From Methylocystis bryophila (lineage in GTDB: Bacteria; Pseudomonadota; Alphaproteobacteria; Rhizobiales; Beijerinckiaceae): 64,000 nt of DNA. The notes under the pieces were generated by a model. The model was not told the DNA's origin. It saw only the letters and a program-made list of their open reading frames with translations, and made no database searches. The DNA lies in assembly GCF_027925445.1 (NCBI RefSeq), contig NZ_AP027149.1:1302001-1366000 (forward strand), in the 5' to 3' direction. A program made the position numbers and the translations under genes. Each line of letters starts with the position of its first letter. Within the stretch, counting starts at the first letter, position 1. This document shows positions 9,472-18,591 of this stretch, one piece after another.

Positions 9472-10419
9472 ATGTTAGCCAGCGTCATGCAAATGCAGCT
9501 TCTCCCGGCGGTGCTCGCCCTCGCGGCCTTCCTGGTCGCGATCCTCCTCACTCTTTACATTGTGCGAATGCTGTTCGGGCGCCGCATCCGCGTTCCGAGC
9601 GCCCGCAAGGGCGCCAAACGTCTCGACATCGTGGACGCCTTCGATCTCGATCGGGAGCGCCAGCTCGTGATTGTGCGGCGAGACAATGTGGAGCATCTGC
9701 TCCTCATCGGCGGGCCGAGCGACGTTCTCATCGAGGCGGGCTTCGAACGCAGCGCCGCAGCGGCGCAGCCGGAGGCGCGTCCGGAAGGGCGCGAGCCGCG
9801 AATTTCGGCGCCGACCGCAGCTCCCAGCTGGCCGAGCCCTCCGGAAGGAGAAGAGGAAGCCGCAGAGGCGCCGCTCGCCGCGCGAGACGCCGGCCCGCCG
9901 CGCATTCCCTCGCCGCCGGCCGCCGCGCCGCGCGAAGCGCCAGCGCCGCTCAGCGCCGAGTCCCTCAGGCGTCGATTCTCCGAGGCGCCGCGTCCGGCGC
10001 CGCGCCCGCCAGAGCCTCCGCGCGCCCCTGGGGCCCCGCCGGCGCCAGGCGTGACCCGCCCGCAGGCGCCGCAGCCCGGCCGCATGGGGCCGCCGCCGTC
10101 CCGCGGTGCCGAGCCCCAGCAATGGGAGGGAGGAGCCGCCGCTCCAGCCGGCCCGGGACCCCGTCCGGATGCGCCTCCGCCGCCTGCGCGCCCCACGCCG
10201 CCCGGCTTGGCGCCGCGCCCGGCTGGCCCGCCGCGCCCGGCGCCGTCGTTGGCGCCGCGGCCCCCGCGCCCCGCGCCGCCGCCGCCCGCGGCTCCGCCGC
10301 CGGCCGAAAACGCGCCGCAGGAGCCTCCGAGCGGTCGTCCCACGCGCGAGTCCTTGGAATCGCTGGAGTCGCTCGAGGCCGAGATGGCCCGCTTGCTCGG
10401 CCGGCCCGAAGGGCAATAG
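9472..10419 (+). CDS. FliO-like membrane protein with long Pro/Ala-rich tail
   Basis: This 315-residue protein has one N-terminal transmembrane helix (about 8-32) and then a compact domain with VDAFDLDRERQLVIVRRD and VEHLLLIGGP motifs. The domain resembles alphaproteobacterial proteins annotated FliO/MopB. Residues from about 105 to 300 are low-complexity Pro/Ala/Arg sequence. No other flagellar gene lies in the window, so a true export role is doubtful; the common position divergent from cckA may be more informative. GAGGAG lies only 3 nt from the ATG; an alternative ATG is at 9487. Confidence 0.75.
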   Translation: MLASVMQMQLLPAVLALAAFLVAILLTLYIVRMLFGRRIRVPSARKGAKRLDIVDAFDLDRERQLVIVRRDNVEHLLLIGGPSDVLIEAGFERSAAAAQPEARPEGREPRISAPTAAPSWPSPPEGEEEAAEAPLAARDAGPPRIPSPPAAAPREAPAPLSAESLRRRFSEAPRPAPRPPEPPRAPGAPPAPGVTRPQAPQPGRMGPPPSRGAEPQQWEGGAAAPAGPGPRPDAPPPPARPTPPGLAPRPAGPPRPAPSLAPRPPRPAPPPPAAPPPAENAPQEPPSGRPTRESLESLESLEAEMARLLGRPEGQ

Positions 10420-10449
10420 CGCCAGCGCTATAGAGACGAGAGATCACAG

Positions 10450-10485
10450 AGGGCGCGCCGGAACTCGGTCGCGCCCTTAATTTTA
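10450..10485 (+). terminator. Rho-independent terminator after the FliO-like gene
   Basis: An 8-bp stem agggcgcg / cgcgccct (10450-10457 with 10470-10477) is followed by taatttta. It lies between this gene and the convergent lysozyme gene. Confidence 0.8.
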
Positions 10486-10490
10486 TATGC

Positions 10491-11357
10491 TCAGATTCGC
10501 GTCTGCGCCGTGAGCCACTTCTGCCAGTCGGCGTGCGTGCCACGGAACGCGTTCTGATCGACATTCCCCGGAATGCCGGGTACCGCGCCGTCCGAGCGAT
10601 ATTGCCAGAAAGTCCAATTGCGCGAGCCATAGCGCACGGCGGGGTGATATTTCGTCGAGCGCACCCAGATCGGATATTCCGCGAGCGCGTCGGAATGGAG
10701 GATCGCCTGGTAGAAATCGACCGAAGTGTAGATGATCGGGCGTTTGCCGTAATGGGCTTCGAGGGCCTCAAGCATCTTGCGCAGGTCCGGCAGGACTTCC
10801 TCACGCGTGAGCCTGCGCTTGCAGGTCCTCGATTCCGGCGTCGCCTCGAGATCGAGCACGGGCGGCAGCGCGTCCGCCTCGACGGGCACGATGCTTTTGA
10901 AATTCGCGATCTCTTCGTGGGGCGGGCGGCACCAATAGACGAAATGATAGGCGCCGCGGGGCACGCCGGCGGCCTTCGCCAAGGCCCAATTGCGCTGGAA
11001 CTTCGCGTCGACGCTGTCGCCGCCCTCCGTCGCCTTGATGAAGGCGAAGGCGACGCCCGACTCCTTCACGGCGTTCCAATCGATGTCCCCCTGATATTTG
11101 GAGACGTCGACGCCATGCACCGAAAATTCGCTGCTGCGCGTGGCCGGGTAGAGATGGAGCTCGGTTTCCGGCACCGCATAGGCCAGGAAATCGGGGTCCT
11201 TCTTGGCGTTCTTGAGCGGCACGCTCGTCGCGAAGCGCGGCGAGCGCCCCTCGAAGTTCGGATCGAGGCCGCTATTGCAGCCCGAGAGCGACACAGAGAG
11301 GGCGAGCGCCGAAAGCGCGGCGAGCATCGGCCGGGGAGAAGATCTAAATGCGCACAT
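10491..11357 (-). CDS. Glycoside hydrolase family 25 (lysozyme-like) lipoprotein
   Basis: The 288-residue protein has a lipoprotein signal peptide ending in LSGC, followed by a GH25 muramidase domain. The HGVDVSKYQGDIDW motif supplies the N-terminal Asp, and PPVLDLEAT supplies the catalytic acidic cluster. GH25 enzymes cleave the N-acetylmuramic acid to N-acetylglucosamine bond of peptidoglycan; the lipid anchor points to action on the periplasmic wall. The start at 11357 gives a complete lipoprotein signal, whereas a longer reading frame upstream has no homology-like content. The ribosome-binding site is weak. Confidence 0.88.
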   Translation of the reverse strand: MCAFRSSPRPMLAALSALALSVSLSGCNSGLDPNFEGRSPRFATSVPLKNAKKDPDFLAYAVPETELHLYPATRSSEFSVHGVDVSKYQGDIDWNAVKESGVAFAFIKATEGGDSVDAKFQRNWALAKAAGVPRGAYHFVYWCRPPHEEIANFKSIVPVEADALPPVLDLEATPESRTCKRRLTREEVLPDLRKMLEALEAHYGKRPIIYTSVDFYQAILHSDALAEYPIWVRSTKYHPAVRYGSRNWTFWQYRSDGAVPGIPGNVDQNAFRGTHADWQKWLTAQTRI

Positions 11358-11470
11358 GGCCTTCAAATACCCCAGTCGCGGAAACGGGGCGTTAATCCGC
11401 CCCGCGTCCCGTCTCTTCTTTCGAGAGCCTTTGCCGGTTTGGTTTCCGTCCCCTTTCGGACGGACGCGGC

Positions 11471-12880
11471 TCAGGACAGATGAAACCAAATCGTGGCGAT
11501 AGAAAGAAACGCCCCGTAGCCGATGACGTCTGTCACCGTCGTCACGAAAGCCGAAGCCGAGACCGCCGGGTCGACCTTGAAGCGCTCGAGCGTGAGCGGA
11601 ATGAGCACGCCGCCGAACGCGCCGGCGAGAAGATTGGTTAGCATCGCCAGCGCCATGACCGGAGCGATCCCGACGTTCTGGAACCAGTTTGAGGCGACGA
11701 CGCCGGTGATGAGGCCGAAGGCGGCGCCGTTCACCGCCCCCGCCGCGGCTTCGCGGAAGATCACGCGCACCGCATTGGTGCGCGAAAGCTCCTGCGTCGC
11801 CAGCGCCCGCACGATCACGGTCATGGTTTGCGTCGCGGAATTGCCGCCCTGGCTCGCGACGATCGGCGCCAGCACCGCCAGCGCCACCATTTTCTCGATC
11901 TGGTTCTCGAACAGACGCAGGACCGACGATGCGAGGAAAGCCGTGGCGAGATTGACCAGAAGCCACCAGAAGCGGCTGCGCGCCGTCATCCAGAAGTTGT
12001 CGGAGAGCTCTTCCTCCGGATTGACGCCGCCGAGCGCCTTGATCTCCTCTGACGCCGCCTCCTGCATCACGTCGACGATGTCGTCGATCATAATGACGCC
12101 CACGAGCCGCTCGGCCTCGTCGACGACGGGAACGGAGACGAGATTATAGCGCTCGAACATGCGCGCCGCCTCGGCCCGGTCGTCCATGTCATTGAGCCGT
12201 CGCCTGTCCTCCTGCATGATCTGATCGACGCGCCGGTCGGGCCGCGCGCGCACCAGCGCGTCGAGGAACACGGTGCCGAGGAACCGGTATCCGGAGTCGA
12301 CGACGAAGACCTCGAAGAAATTGTCGGGCAGAAGGTCGGGATCGGTCTCGCGAAAGAAATCGAGCACCTGACCGGCGGTCCAAAAGGGCGGGACGGCGAT
12401 CAGCGACGTCTGCATCAGACGTCCGGCGCTGTCTTCCGGATAGTTGAGCGAGCGAGAGAGCAGCACGCGCTCATGCGCCGGCAGCGCGTCGAGCACCTCC
12501 GCCTGCTCGTCGGGCTCCAGAGTCTCGAGGATCGCGACCGCGTCGTCGCTCTCCAGGTCGCGCACCGCTTCGGCGAGCGTTTCGACCGGCAGATCCTCGA
12601 GAATGTCCTCGCGCGTGGTTTCGCCGACCTCTGTCAGGGCGGTGAAATCAAAATCGGCGCCCATCAGCGCGATGAGCTGATGCCGGGCGTCGTGATCGAG
12701 GAGCTCGAGCAACGCGCCGAGATCGGCCTCGTGGAGCGAGCCGACCAACGCATAGGTCGCCGCCGCGTCGCCGGAGGCGACGGCCTCGGTGACGCTTTCC
12801 ACGAACAAAGGCCGCGGTTTTCCGTCCTCGTCGCGGAAGACCTCGGGCCCGGTCTCTACTTCTTCACGATCGAGGTCCAT
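11471..12880 (-). CDS. mgtE: Magnesium transporter MgtE
   Basis: MgtE is a dimeric Mg2+ channel gated by cytoplasmic Mg2+. The protein has an N-terminal superhelical MgtE_N domain (about 35-150), two CBS domains (about 155-285), a plug helix, and five transmembrane helices in the C-terminal 180 residues, with the pore motif APIVASQGGNS. The ATG at 12880 has AGGAAAG upstream; an ATG at 12913 would add 11 residues. Divergent from the deacetylase gene with a short shared promoter region. Confidence 0.93.
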   Translation of the reverse strand: MDLDREEVETGPEVFRDEDGKPRPLFVESVTEAVASGDAAATYALVGSLHEADLGALLELLDHDARHQLIALMGADFDFTALTEVGETTREDILEDLPVETLAEAVRDLESDDAVAILETLEPDEQAEVLDALPAHERVLLSRSLNYPEDSAGRLMQTSLIAVPPFWTAGQVLDFFRETDPDLLPDNFFEVFVVDSGYRFLGTVFLDALVRARPDRRVDQIMQEDRRRLNDMDDRAEAARMFERYNLVSVPVVDEAERLVGVIMIDDIVDVMQEAASEEIKALGGVNPEEELSDNFWMTARSRFWWLLVNLATAFLASSVLRLFENQIEKMVALAVLAPIVASQGGNSATQTMTVIVRALATQELSRTNAVRVIFREAAAGAVNGAAFGLITGVVASNWFQNVGIAPVMALAMLTNLLAGAFGGVLIPLTLERFKVDPAVSASAFVTTVTDVIGYGAFLSIATIWFHLS

Positions 12881-12951
12881 AGGCGATTCCGCTTTCCTGG
12901 CGATTCGTGGCATAACCCGCGCATCAATAAAATCAAACGGGAAAAGCGCCC

Positions 12952-13860
12952 GTGATCCAGACCCTTCACATCCTGTCTCTCGCCGCCGCGGTTATCGCGG
13001 CCTGTCCGGTGGCGATGGCCGCCGCCGCTTGCGCCCCCGACAAGCTCGGGACGGCGCGCGAGATCGAGATCAACGGCTCGGAAGCGCTATCGCTCGGCTT
13101 GCAGAGCTATCCGCGCACGCTCGACTTAAAAGACCATGAGGTCGTGCTGACCTTCGACGACGGGCCGGCGGAGCCGACACCGCAGATCCTCGAGGCGTTG
13201 AAACGCGAATGCGTGCAGGCGACCTTCTTCCTCATCGGCAAGAACGCCAAGGAGATGCCGCATCTCGTCAAGCGCGAGATCGAGGAAGGCCACACCGTCG
13301 GCTATCATTCGATGACGCATCCCGACCGCACATTGCGCCTCATGAGCCTCGCCGAAGCCAAGGCCGATATCGACGCCGGGATAGAAGCCGTGGACATGGC
13401 CGCATTCGGCAAGGTCGGCGAGCATCCGCAGCCTTTCTTCCGCTTTCCTGGCTTCGCCGACACGCCGGAACTGCTCAATTATGTTCATTCCCGCGGCATG
13501 GCGGTCCTCGGCTCCGACCTCTGGGCCTCGGATTGGCGCAAAATGACGCCGCAGGAGGAGCTGAAGCTCGTGCTCGAGCGGCTCGAGAAGGAAAAGAAAG
13601 GCATCGTGCTCTTTCACGACAACAAGCCCGTCACCGCGAAGATGCTGCCCGACTTCCTGCGCGCGCTCAAAGAGCGAGGCTATAAGGTCGTGCATCTCGT
13701 ATCCGGCTCGGGCACGACGCCGATCGAGGAAGCCGACGCCGATTGGAAATCGACGACGGCGCCCATCGTCGAGAAAATCCTCAAGGCCAAGCAGCACGAG
13801 AAACACAAAAAAGAGACGCGCGACAAAGCGGCGCCGGAGAAAGAGCACGAGGGGATGTGA
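12952..13860 (+). CDS. Polysaccharide deacetylase (NodB domain), secreted
   Basis: This 302-residue protein has a signal peptide (about 1-25) and a carbohydrate esterase family 4 domain. The CE4 motifs are visible: TFDDGP, a YHSMTHP metal-binding His pair, FFRFPGF, and the distal LFHD. These enzymes are metal-dependent N- or O-deacetylases of peptidoglycan or exopolysaccharide. The start is GTG. The last 35 residues are Lys/Glu-rich and probably flexible. The substrate is unknown. Confidence 0.88.
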   Translation: MIQTLHILSLAAAVIAACPVAMAAAACAPDKLGTAREIEINGSEALSLGLQSYPRTLDLKDHEVVLTFDDGPAEPTPQILEALKRECVQATFFLIGKNAKEMPHLVKREIEEGHTVGYHSMTHPDRTLRLMSLAEAKADIDAGIEAVDMAAFGKVGEHPQPFFRFPGFADTPELLNYVHSRGMAVLGSDLWASDWRKMTPQEELKLVLERLEKEKKGIVLFHDNKPVTAKMLPDFLRALKERGYKVVHLVSGSGTTPIEEADADWKSTTAPIVEKILKAKQHEKHKKETRDKAAPEKEHEGM

Positions 13861-13960
13861 GGGAGGAACCCGGGCCGTAGCGCCGCCGCCGCTGCCGAGT
13901 TCCTGGACCTGCTGTCGCGCGCTCCTCAACAACAAACGCAATCGCAAGCGGGCCGTAGAA

Positions 13961-14752
13961 TCAGCTCGATGCGTCCTCTGTCGCCGCCGCGGCCGCAGCG
14001 GCGCGCTTCTTCTCGATGTAGCGCACGGAGAAGATCGAGGCCTCGTAGAGCAGCATGCCGGGAATGGCGAGCGCCAGCTGACTGAACACGTCGGGCGGCG
14101 TCAGCACGGCGGCGACGATGAAGACGAGCACGATCGCATAGCGCCGCTTGTCGACGAGGAATTGCGATGAAATGAGCCCGATCTGGCCGAGCAGCGTGAG
14201 CACCACCGGCAGCTGGAACACCGCGCCAAAGGCGAGCACCAGCGTCATGATGAGCGAGAGATATTCCGAGACGCGCGGCAAGAGCTCGATCTGCGCGCGG
14301 CCCGGCTCATTCGCCTGCTGCATGCCCATGAAGAAGCGCAGCAGATTGGGCGTCACGATGAAATAGACGAGCAGCGCGCCGAAGGCGAAGAAGATTGGCG
14401 TCGCGATCAGATAGGGCCGGAACACCGCGCGTTCATGCCGATAAAGGCCCGGCGCGACGAAAGCGTAGATCTGGCCGAAGACGACGGGGCAGGAGAGGAA
14501 GGCCGCGGCGAAGAGCGCGACGCGGATCTGCGTGAAGAAATACTCCTGCGGGGCGGTGTAGATGAGCTTGGCTTCGGGCCCCGCAGCCTGCGTGTAGGGG
14601 ATGAGCAGAAGATTATATATGTCCTTGGCGAAGAAGAACGAGATCACGAACGTCACGAGGAAGGCGATGAGCGCGCGGATCAGGCGCTCGCGCAGCTCCA
14701 TAAGATGCTCGATCAGCGGCGCCTTGGTCGCCTCGATATCTGCGTCGGTCAT
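13961..14752 (-). CDS. tatC: Twin-arginine translocase subunit TatC
   Basis: TatC is the six-helix core receptor that recognises twin-arginine signal peptides. The 263-residue protein shows HLMELRERL near the N-terminus, the conserved FAPGLYRHER-like loop (here FVAPGLYRHER) and the C-terminal TPPDVFSQ motif. It overlaps the end of tatB by 4 nt (ATGA), so the genes are translationally coupled in a tatABC operon. The tail is Ala-rich. Confidence 0.96.
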   Translation of the reverse strand: MTDADIEATKAPLIEHLMELRERLIRALIAFLVTFVISFFFAKDIYNLLLIPYTQAAGPEAKLIYTAPQEYFFTQIRVALFAAAFLSCPVVFGQIYAFVAPGLYRHERAVFRPYLIATPIFFAFGALLVYFIVTPNLLRFFMGMQQANEPGRAQIELLPRVSEYLSLIMTLVLAFGAVFQLPVVLTLLGQIGLISSQFLVDKRRYAIVLVFIVAAVLTPPDVFSQLALAIPGMLLYEASIFSVRYIEKKRAAAAAAATEDASS

Positions 14753-15096
14753 GCGCTCGGACCTGCATTCTCGCCCGCGGACTCGGGCTTTTTAGGCGTC
14801 TCCGCCGGCGGCCCCTGGAGCGCGGAGTCGATCTCTTGCTTCGCGGCGGAGAGCGGGTCGAAGGAAGCCGCTTGCTTGGCGCCGTCCAACGCCGATCGAA
14901 CGTCGCGCGTGGCGTCATCGAGGTCGGCCTCGCGGATGGCCTCCATGAGTTGGCTCTGGAACTCGGCCGCCATGCGTCGCGCCTGCGCCGTCCATTGGCC
15001 GAGCTGGCGCAGCACGCGCGGCAGATCCTTGGACGGAATGGCGACGAGCGCCACGATGCCGATCACAATCAACTTGCCGGCGTCGAAATCGAACAT
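14749..15096 (-). CDS. tatB: Twin-arginine translocase subunit TatB
   Basis: The 115-residue protein has the short N-terminal transmembrane helix of TatB (residues 3-20, FDAGKLIVIGIVALVAIP), an amphipathic helix with KDLPRVLRQLGQW, and a variable acidic tail. It partners TatC in signal peptide recognition. It sits between tatA and tatC and overlaps tatC by 4 nt. Confidence 0.94.
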   Translation of the reverse strand: MFDFDAGKLIVIGIVALVAIPSKDLPRVLRQLGQWTAQARRMAAEFQSQLMEAIREADLDDATRDVRSALDGAKQAASFDPLSAAKQEIDSALQGPPAETPKKPESAGENAGPSA

Positions 15097-15162
15097 GGTC
15101 CCATCCGGGAAAGGGCAGGGCGGGAAAGCTCTTCGCCTTCAGACTTGCTTGGCGTCTCGCCT

Positions 15163-15393
15163 TTAGACTTTCTTGGCGTCGCCCGTTTTATCGAGCGGAA
15201 TCTGCTCCTGGGCCAGGCGGTCGAGCGCCTTTGCCGGGTCTTCCGGCGTGTCGGGCTCGCTCAAGCCCTTCTTGAAGGCTTTGATTCCCTTGGCCACGTC
15301 GCCCATCACGTCGGAAATCTTGAATTTGCCGCCGAAGAAGATGAAAACCACAGCGCCGACGACGATCCAGTGCCAGATCGACAGACCACCCAT
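15163..15393 (-). CDS. tatA: Twin-arginine translocase subunit TatA
   Basis: The 76-residue pore-forming Tat subunit has a helix starting [18 protein letters not shown], the amphipathic segment [20 protein letters not shown], and an acidic tail. GGAGG lies 7 nt before the ATG at 15393, which rejects a longer reading frame starting at 15621. It is the first gene of tatABC. The usual scpAB neighbours are absent. The 440 bp upstream (15394-15835) hold no other gene I can support. Confidence 0.94.
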   Translation of the reverse strand: MGGLSIWHWIVVGAVVFIFFGGKFKISDVMGDVAKGIKAFKKGLSEPDTPEDPAKALDRLAQEQIPLDKTGDAKKV

Positions 15394-15835
15394 CTCGCAA
15401 CCTCCAAGACCGCCGCGCGCGGGCGGGCGCCCCTCGCCAGTCGGGGTTACAACTATGCTGCGGCGCGCGTAAAAACAAGCATGAAGCGGGAACAGCCGGC
15501 GCGAGGGGAAGAGACCCCCGCCACAGGCTGCCGGCGCCTGCGCGTTTGCCCTCCGCATCCTTCTCGAATGGATTGGCGCCCAATCGCTCGAGCCCGGCTC
15601 GCCCGACGTTCTATAGGTCAATCCGGCCGGCTCCAGAGATACGTACTAACACGCAATCTCGGACTCCGCCGCTGTGGTACTTTTGCAATCGTCCGAGAAA
15701 AAATACGTTTAGCCGCAGCATCATGTTTACAAGCGGCGTTTCTCTTGGCTTTCTCAAGTCGCGCGGCGACGGACGCAAGTCATTGCCAAGCTTGCGTCCA
15801 AACTCAGCTTCGGCGGCGCCGCAGGAGAAGATTTC

Positions 15836-16300
15836 GTGGCTAAATCATTCGCCGCCACACCCGTCGCCGAGGCAGGAGCGCCGCCGAGCCCGGAGGAATT
15901 CGCCGCGCTCGCGAGATTTCGCTACACGCTGCGCAAATTCCTGGCTTTCAGCGAGCAAGCCGCGGGCGAGCTCGGCATGACCGCGCAATGGTATCAGGCG
16001 CTGCTGGTGATCAAGACTCGCGGCGCCGAGCAGCCGGTCAGCGTCGGCGATCTCGCCGAAGAATTGCTCATCAAGGATCATAGCGCCGCCGAGCTCGTGT
16101 CGCGTCTTGTCGAGGCGAAGCTCGTGCGCCGCAAGGTGGATCCGAGCGACCGCCGCCGCTCGCTCCTGCTGATGACGCCCTTGGCCGACCGCGGCTTGGC
16201 GAAGCTCGCGGCCGTCCATCTCGAGCGCTTGCGCGAGGATAGCGACGCCTTTCTCAACGTGCTCGACGGCAATCGGGATCCGAAGCGCCAAGCGCGATAG
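15836..16300 (+). CDS. MarR-family transcriptional regulator
   Basis: The 154-residue winged-helix regulator has a dimerisation helix (about 20-50), a helix-turn-helix region VGDLAEELLIKDHSAAELVSRL, and the wing motif RKVDPSDRRRSLL typical of MarR. The start is GTG with AGGAG 8 nt upstream. It ends 7 bp before the convergent YXWGXW gene. Its target genes are not evident, and no palindrome stands out immediately upstream. Confidence 0.88.
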   Translation: MAKSFAATPVAEAGAPPSPEEFAALARFRYTLRKFLAFSEQAAGELGMTAQWYQALLVIKTRGAEQPVSVGDLAEELLIKDHSAAELVSRLVEAKLVRRKVDPSDRRRSLLLMTPLADRGLAKLAAVHLERLREDSDAFLNVLDGNRDPKRQAR

Positions 16301-16307
16301 ACTCCGG

Positions 16308-17531
16308 TCAGCGGCGCTCCCCATGCTCCTCGTGGTGCGGCTCGGGCGGCCTCGCATTCGCGGGAGGGGCGGCATGTGGCGCGCCGGCAGGCTGCGGATG
16401 CGGAGTCATGCTGGGAGGAGACGTAGGCGGCGGCGCGACGCCCATCCGCGGCGGGGATGCGCCGGCCGGCGGCGGCGGCGCCATGTGATGCATAGCGCCC
16501 TCGCCGGGCAAACCGCGCTCGCTATTCGGGCCGGGCTGCGGCGGCTGGAGCAGCATGTGATCGCTCGGAGCGCCATGCGACAGCGGCTGCGGCCCGGCGC
16601 CAGTCGCCGCAGGATGCGGCGGGATCGGCAGGGCGTGATCGTTCGGTGCGCCTGCGCCATGCGGGAGCGGCTGCGGCCCGGCGCCAGCCGCCGCAGGATG
16701 CGGCGGGATCGGCAGGGCGTGATCGTTCGGCGCGCCATGCGGGACCGCGCCCGAAGGCGGCGGCAAGGCGTGCTCGCCAGCTCCGGGAGCGCCGCCGTGC
16801 GCCTCTGCACGAGTCACGCCGGGGCCTGTAAAATGCCCTGGCGTCGATGTGGCGGCTACCGGCGGAACGCCATGGTTGGCCGTCGCGGTCAAAGCCTTGT
16901 CGGCGCGGGCGGCGTCGAAATTCTGCGTCTGCGCTTGTGTCGGCGTGAAGTGCGCCTGGCTCACCGCGGAACGCTCGGCTGCGGTCGGCCGCGCCGACAG
17001 TCCGCCCTGACCGCCGTTGTAGCTGACATTGGTGATATTGCGATTGACCGTGACGTTGTTGACGTAAACATTGGTGATATTGGCGCGACCAATATTCACG
17101 ACAGCGGTATTGTAGAAGAAGCTGCCGTTTCTCCAATATCCGCCTGCGAAGCCGGCGCCGAAATAACCGTAGCCGTAGTTGACGCCACCGTAAAAGCCGA
17201 TCGTCGGCGCCCAATAGCCCGGGTGGAAGACATAAGCGCCGCCATTCCAGCCCCAATATCCCGGGGTCCACAGCAGTCCGGGCTCGGGCGGCAGCACCCA
17301 CGCGCCCGGCACCCAGAAATAGTCATAGCCGTTCCAGGCCCAGTATCCGGGAGCCCACAAATAGCCGTAATCGGGCACAGGAGGCTGGACATAGACTGGG
17401 AGGGGCGGCGGCGGCGCGTCGACCGAGATGCTGACGCTCATTTGCGAAAGACTCGGAGTTGGCCACGCGAGCGGGAGGGCGATCGTCCAGCTCAGCGCGA
17501 GCGCGATCCGAAAAGATGAGCGCTTTTGCAT
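16308..17531 (-). CDS. Secreted YXWGXW-repeat protein with Pro/His-rich repetitive tail
   Basis: A signal peptide (about 1-30) is followed by three or more YxWxPGYWxWNG-type repeats (about 55-135), as in the YXWGXW family, then a Gly/Tyr patch, an Asn-rich VNNVTVNRNITNV stretch, and a low-complexity tail rich in Pro, His and Ala. The tail contains near-identical units of about 28 residues (GAPNDHALPIPPHPAA). GGGAGG precedes the ATG at 17531. The function of the family is unknown; an envelope or extracellular location is likely. Confidence 0.82.
   Translation of the reverse strand: MQKRSSFRIALALSWTIALPLAWPTPSLSQMSVSISVDAPPPPLPVYVQPPVPDYGYLWAPGYWAWNGYDYFWVPGAWVLPPEPGLLWTPGYWGWNGGAYVFHPGYWAPTIGFYGGVNYGYGYFGAGFAGGYWRNGSFFYNTAVVNIGRANITNVYVNNVTVNRNITNVSYNGGQGGLSARPTAAERSAVSQAHFTPTQAQTQNFDAARADKALTATANHGVPPVAATSTPGHFTGPGVTRAEAHGGAPGAGEHALPPPSGAVPHGAPNDHALPIPPHPAAAGAGPQPLPHGAGAPNDHALPIPPHPAATGAGPQPLSHGAPSDHMLLQPPQPGPNSERGLPGEGAMHHMAPPPPAGASPPRMGVAPPPTSPPSMTPHPQPAGAPHAAPPANARPPEPHHEEHGERR
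16557..16740 (-). repeat. 84-bp tandem repeat inside the YXWGXW gene
   Basis: The segment starting gggatcggcagggcgtgatc at 16621 recurs at 16705, an 84-bp (28-codon) period, and a diverged third unit lies just before. The period is a multiple of three, so copy-number change keeps the frame. Confidence 0.8.
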
Positions 17532-17729
17532 CAATCTTTCACCTCCCAGAGAGTCAGAAAAAGCCCGACGCTTGGCTCTACTCTCTCTGGCGAGTATGGC
17601 GACGTCATGGCCCGAAAGCTGTCGCTAACAGGGAGGCCCAGCGCCGGTCCGCGGCCCTGGTGAACAGGCTGATCTGGCTGAGGTCTTCAGCGTTAACGCA
17701 ATGCAAGGAAAGCATGTAAGAGAGCGGGC

Positions 17730-18371
17730 ATGTCCGCGCGCCGACGAAAGACTCTCCTCCTCGACCTCGACGGGACGCTCGTCGACCCTGCCCGAGGCAT
17801 CCTGGGCAGCTGTCGATACGCCATGGCGCGCATGGGCCATCCGATCGACGACGACGAGGATTTGCGCTGGATCATCGGCCCCTCGCTGCGTGAAACTTTC
17901 GCGCGGCTGCTGGGCGGCCGCGGCGACCCGGAGGCCGCGGTTCAGCATTATCGCCAACGCTATTCGGAATGGGGGCTGACGGAGGCTGCGCCTTACGGGG
18001 GCGTCCATGAGGTGTTGGCCATGCGGCGCGCCGAGGGGACCCGTCTCTTCCTGTGCACCGCGAAACCCGCCGTCTTCGCCAAACGCGTCGTCGACCACTT
18101 TGGTTTCGCCGGTCTCCTCGACGGCGTCTATGGACCGCAGCTCGATGGCAAGCACGACGACAAGGGCGATCTCATCGCGCATCTGATGGAAGTGGAGCGC
18201 CTCGTCCCGGAGGACGTCTGCATGGTGGGCGACCGCGCGCAGGATGTGCTCGCCGCCCGCCGCCACGGCGTCCCGACGGTTGGCGTGCTGTGGGGCTATG
18301 GCGGGCGAGAGGAGCTCGTGGCGGCCGGCGCCGAGATCCTCATCGCCTCTCCGGCCCAGCTGCTCGATTAG
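17730..18371 (+). CDS. HAD-superfamily phosphatase, phosphoglycolate phosphatase-like
   Basis: This 213-residue HAD hydrolase has motif I DLDGTLVD, motif II around LFLCTAKP, a motif III Lys in the VFAKRVVDHF region, and motif IV VGDRAQD. The small helical cap between motifs I and II fits the Gph/PgmB class. Phosphoglycolate is the likely but unproven substrate. A decayed copy of its 3' part lies at 20098-20266, on the far side of the permease gene. Confidence 0.85.
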   Translation: MSARRRKTLLLDLDGTLVDPARGILGSCRYAMARMGHPIDDDEDLRWIIGPSLRETFARLLGGRGDPEAAVQHYRQRYSEWGLTEAAPYGGVHEVLAMRRAEGTRLFLCTAKPAVFAKRVVDHFGFAGLLDGVYGPQLDGKHDDKGDLIAHLMEVERLVPEDVCMVGDRAQDVLAARRHGVPTVGVLWGYGGREELVAAGAEILIASPAQLLD

Positions 18372-18465
18372 CAGAGCCACAAATCGCCGAGCGGAAAAAG
18401 CGCCATTGCGTCGTCGGCGGCTTGTCAAAGCCGCTGAATTGAAAGACAGTCCTAGGCAGTTGGAC

Positions 18466-18576
18466 GCGCGAATTCCGCAAAAGTTGAGAGACTTTTGCGA
18501 TCAGAATTCGCGCCAGCTTCTAGATTGGCGCGATTCCTTATCGCTCGAGCCATTCCGTTCGAGCGGGAAGCGCGCG
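18466..18576. repeat. Composite palindromic element upstream of the permease
   Basis: Outer arms gcgcgaattc / gaattcgcgc (18466-18475 and 18504-18513) enclose gcaaaagt / acttttgc. A family B element follows at 18523-18576 (gattggcgcgattcc, then ctcgagccattccgttcgag). Similar elements occur at 1-51 and 26473-26529. The repeat ends just before the permease ribosome-binding site. Confidence 0.75.
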
Positions 18577-18591
18577 AGGATTCGTCTCGTC

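Noticed and set aside
9210..10433. Arg-rich frame overlapping cckA and the FliO-like gene
   Set aside because: Composition is typical of an out-of-frame high-G+C shadow and it crosses the divergent promoter region.
11358..11966. Upstream extension of the lysozyme frame
   Set aside because: It overlaps the mgtE 3' end in another frame and destroys the lipoprotein signal peptide.
16323..17519. Plus-strand open frame opposite the YXWGXW gene
   Set aside because: Arg-rich shadow without motifs; the minus-strand frame has a signal peptide and repeats.
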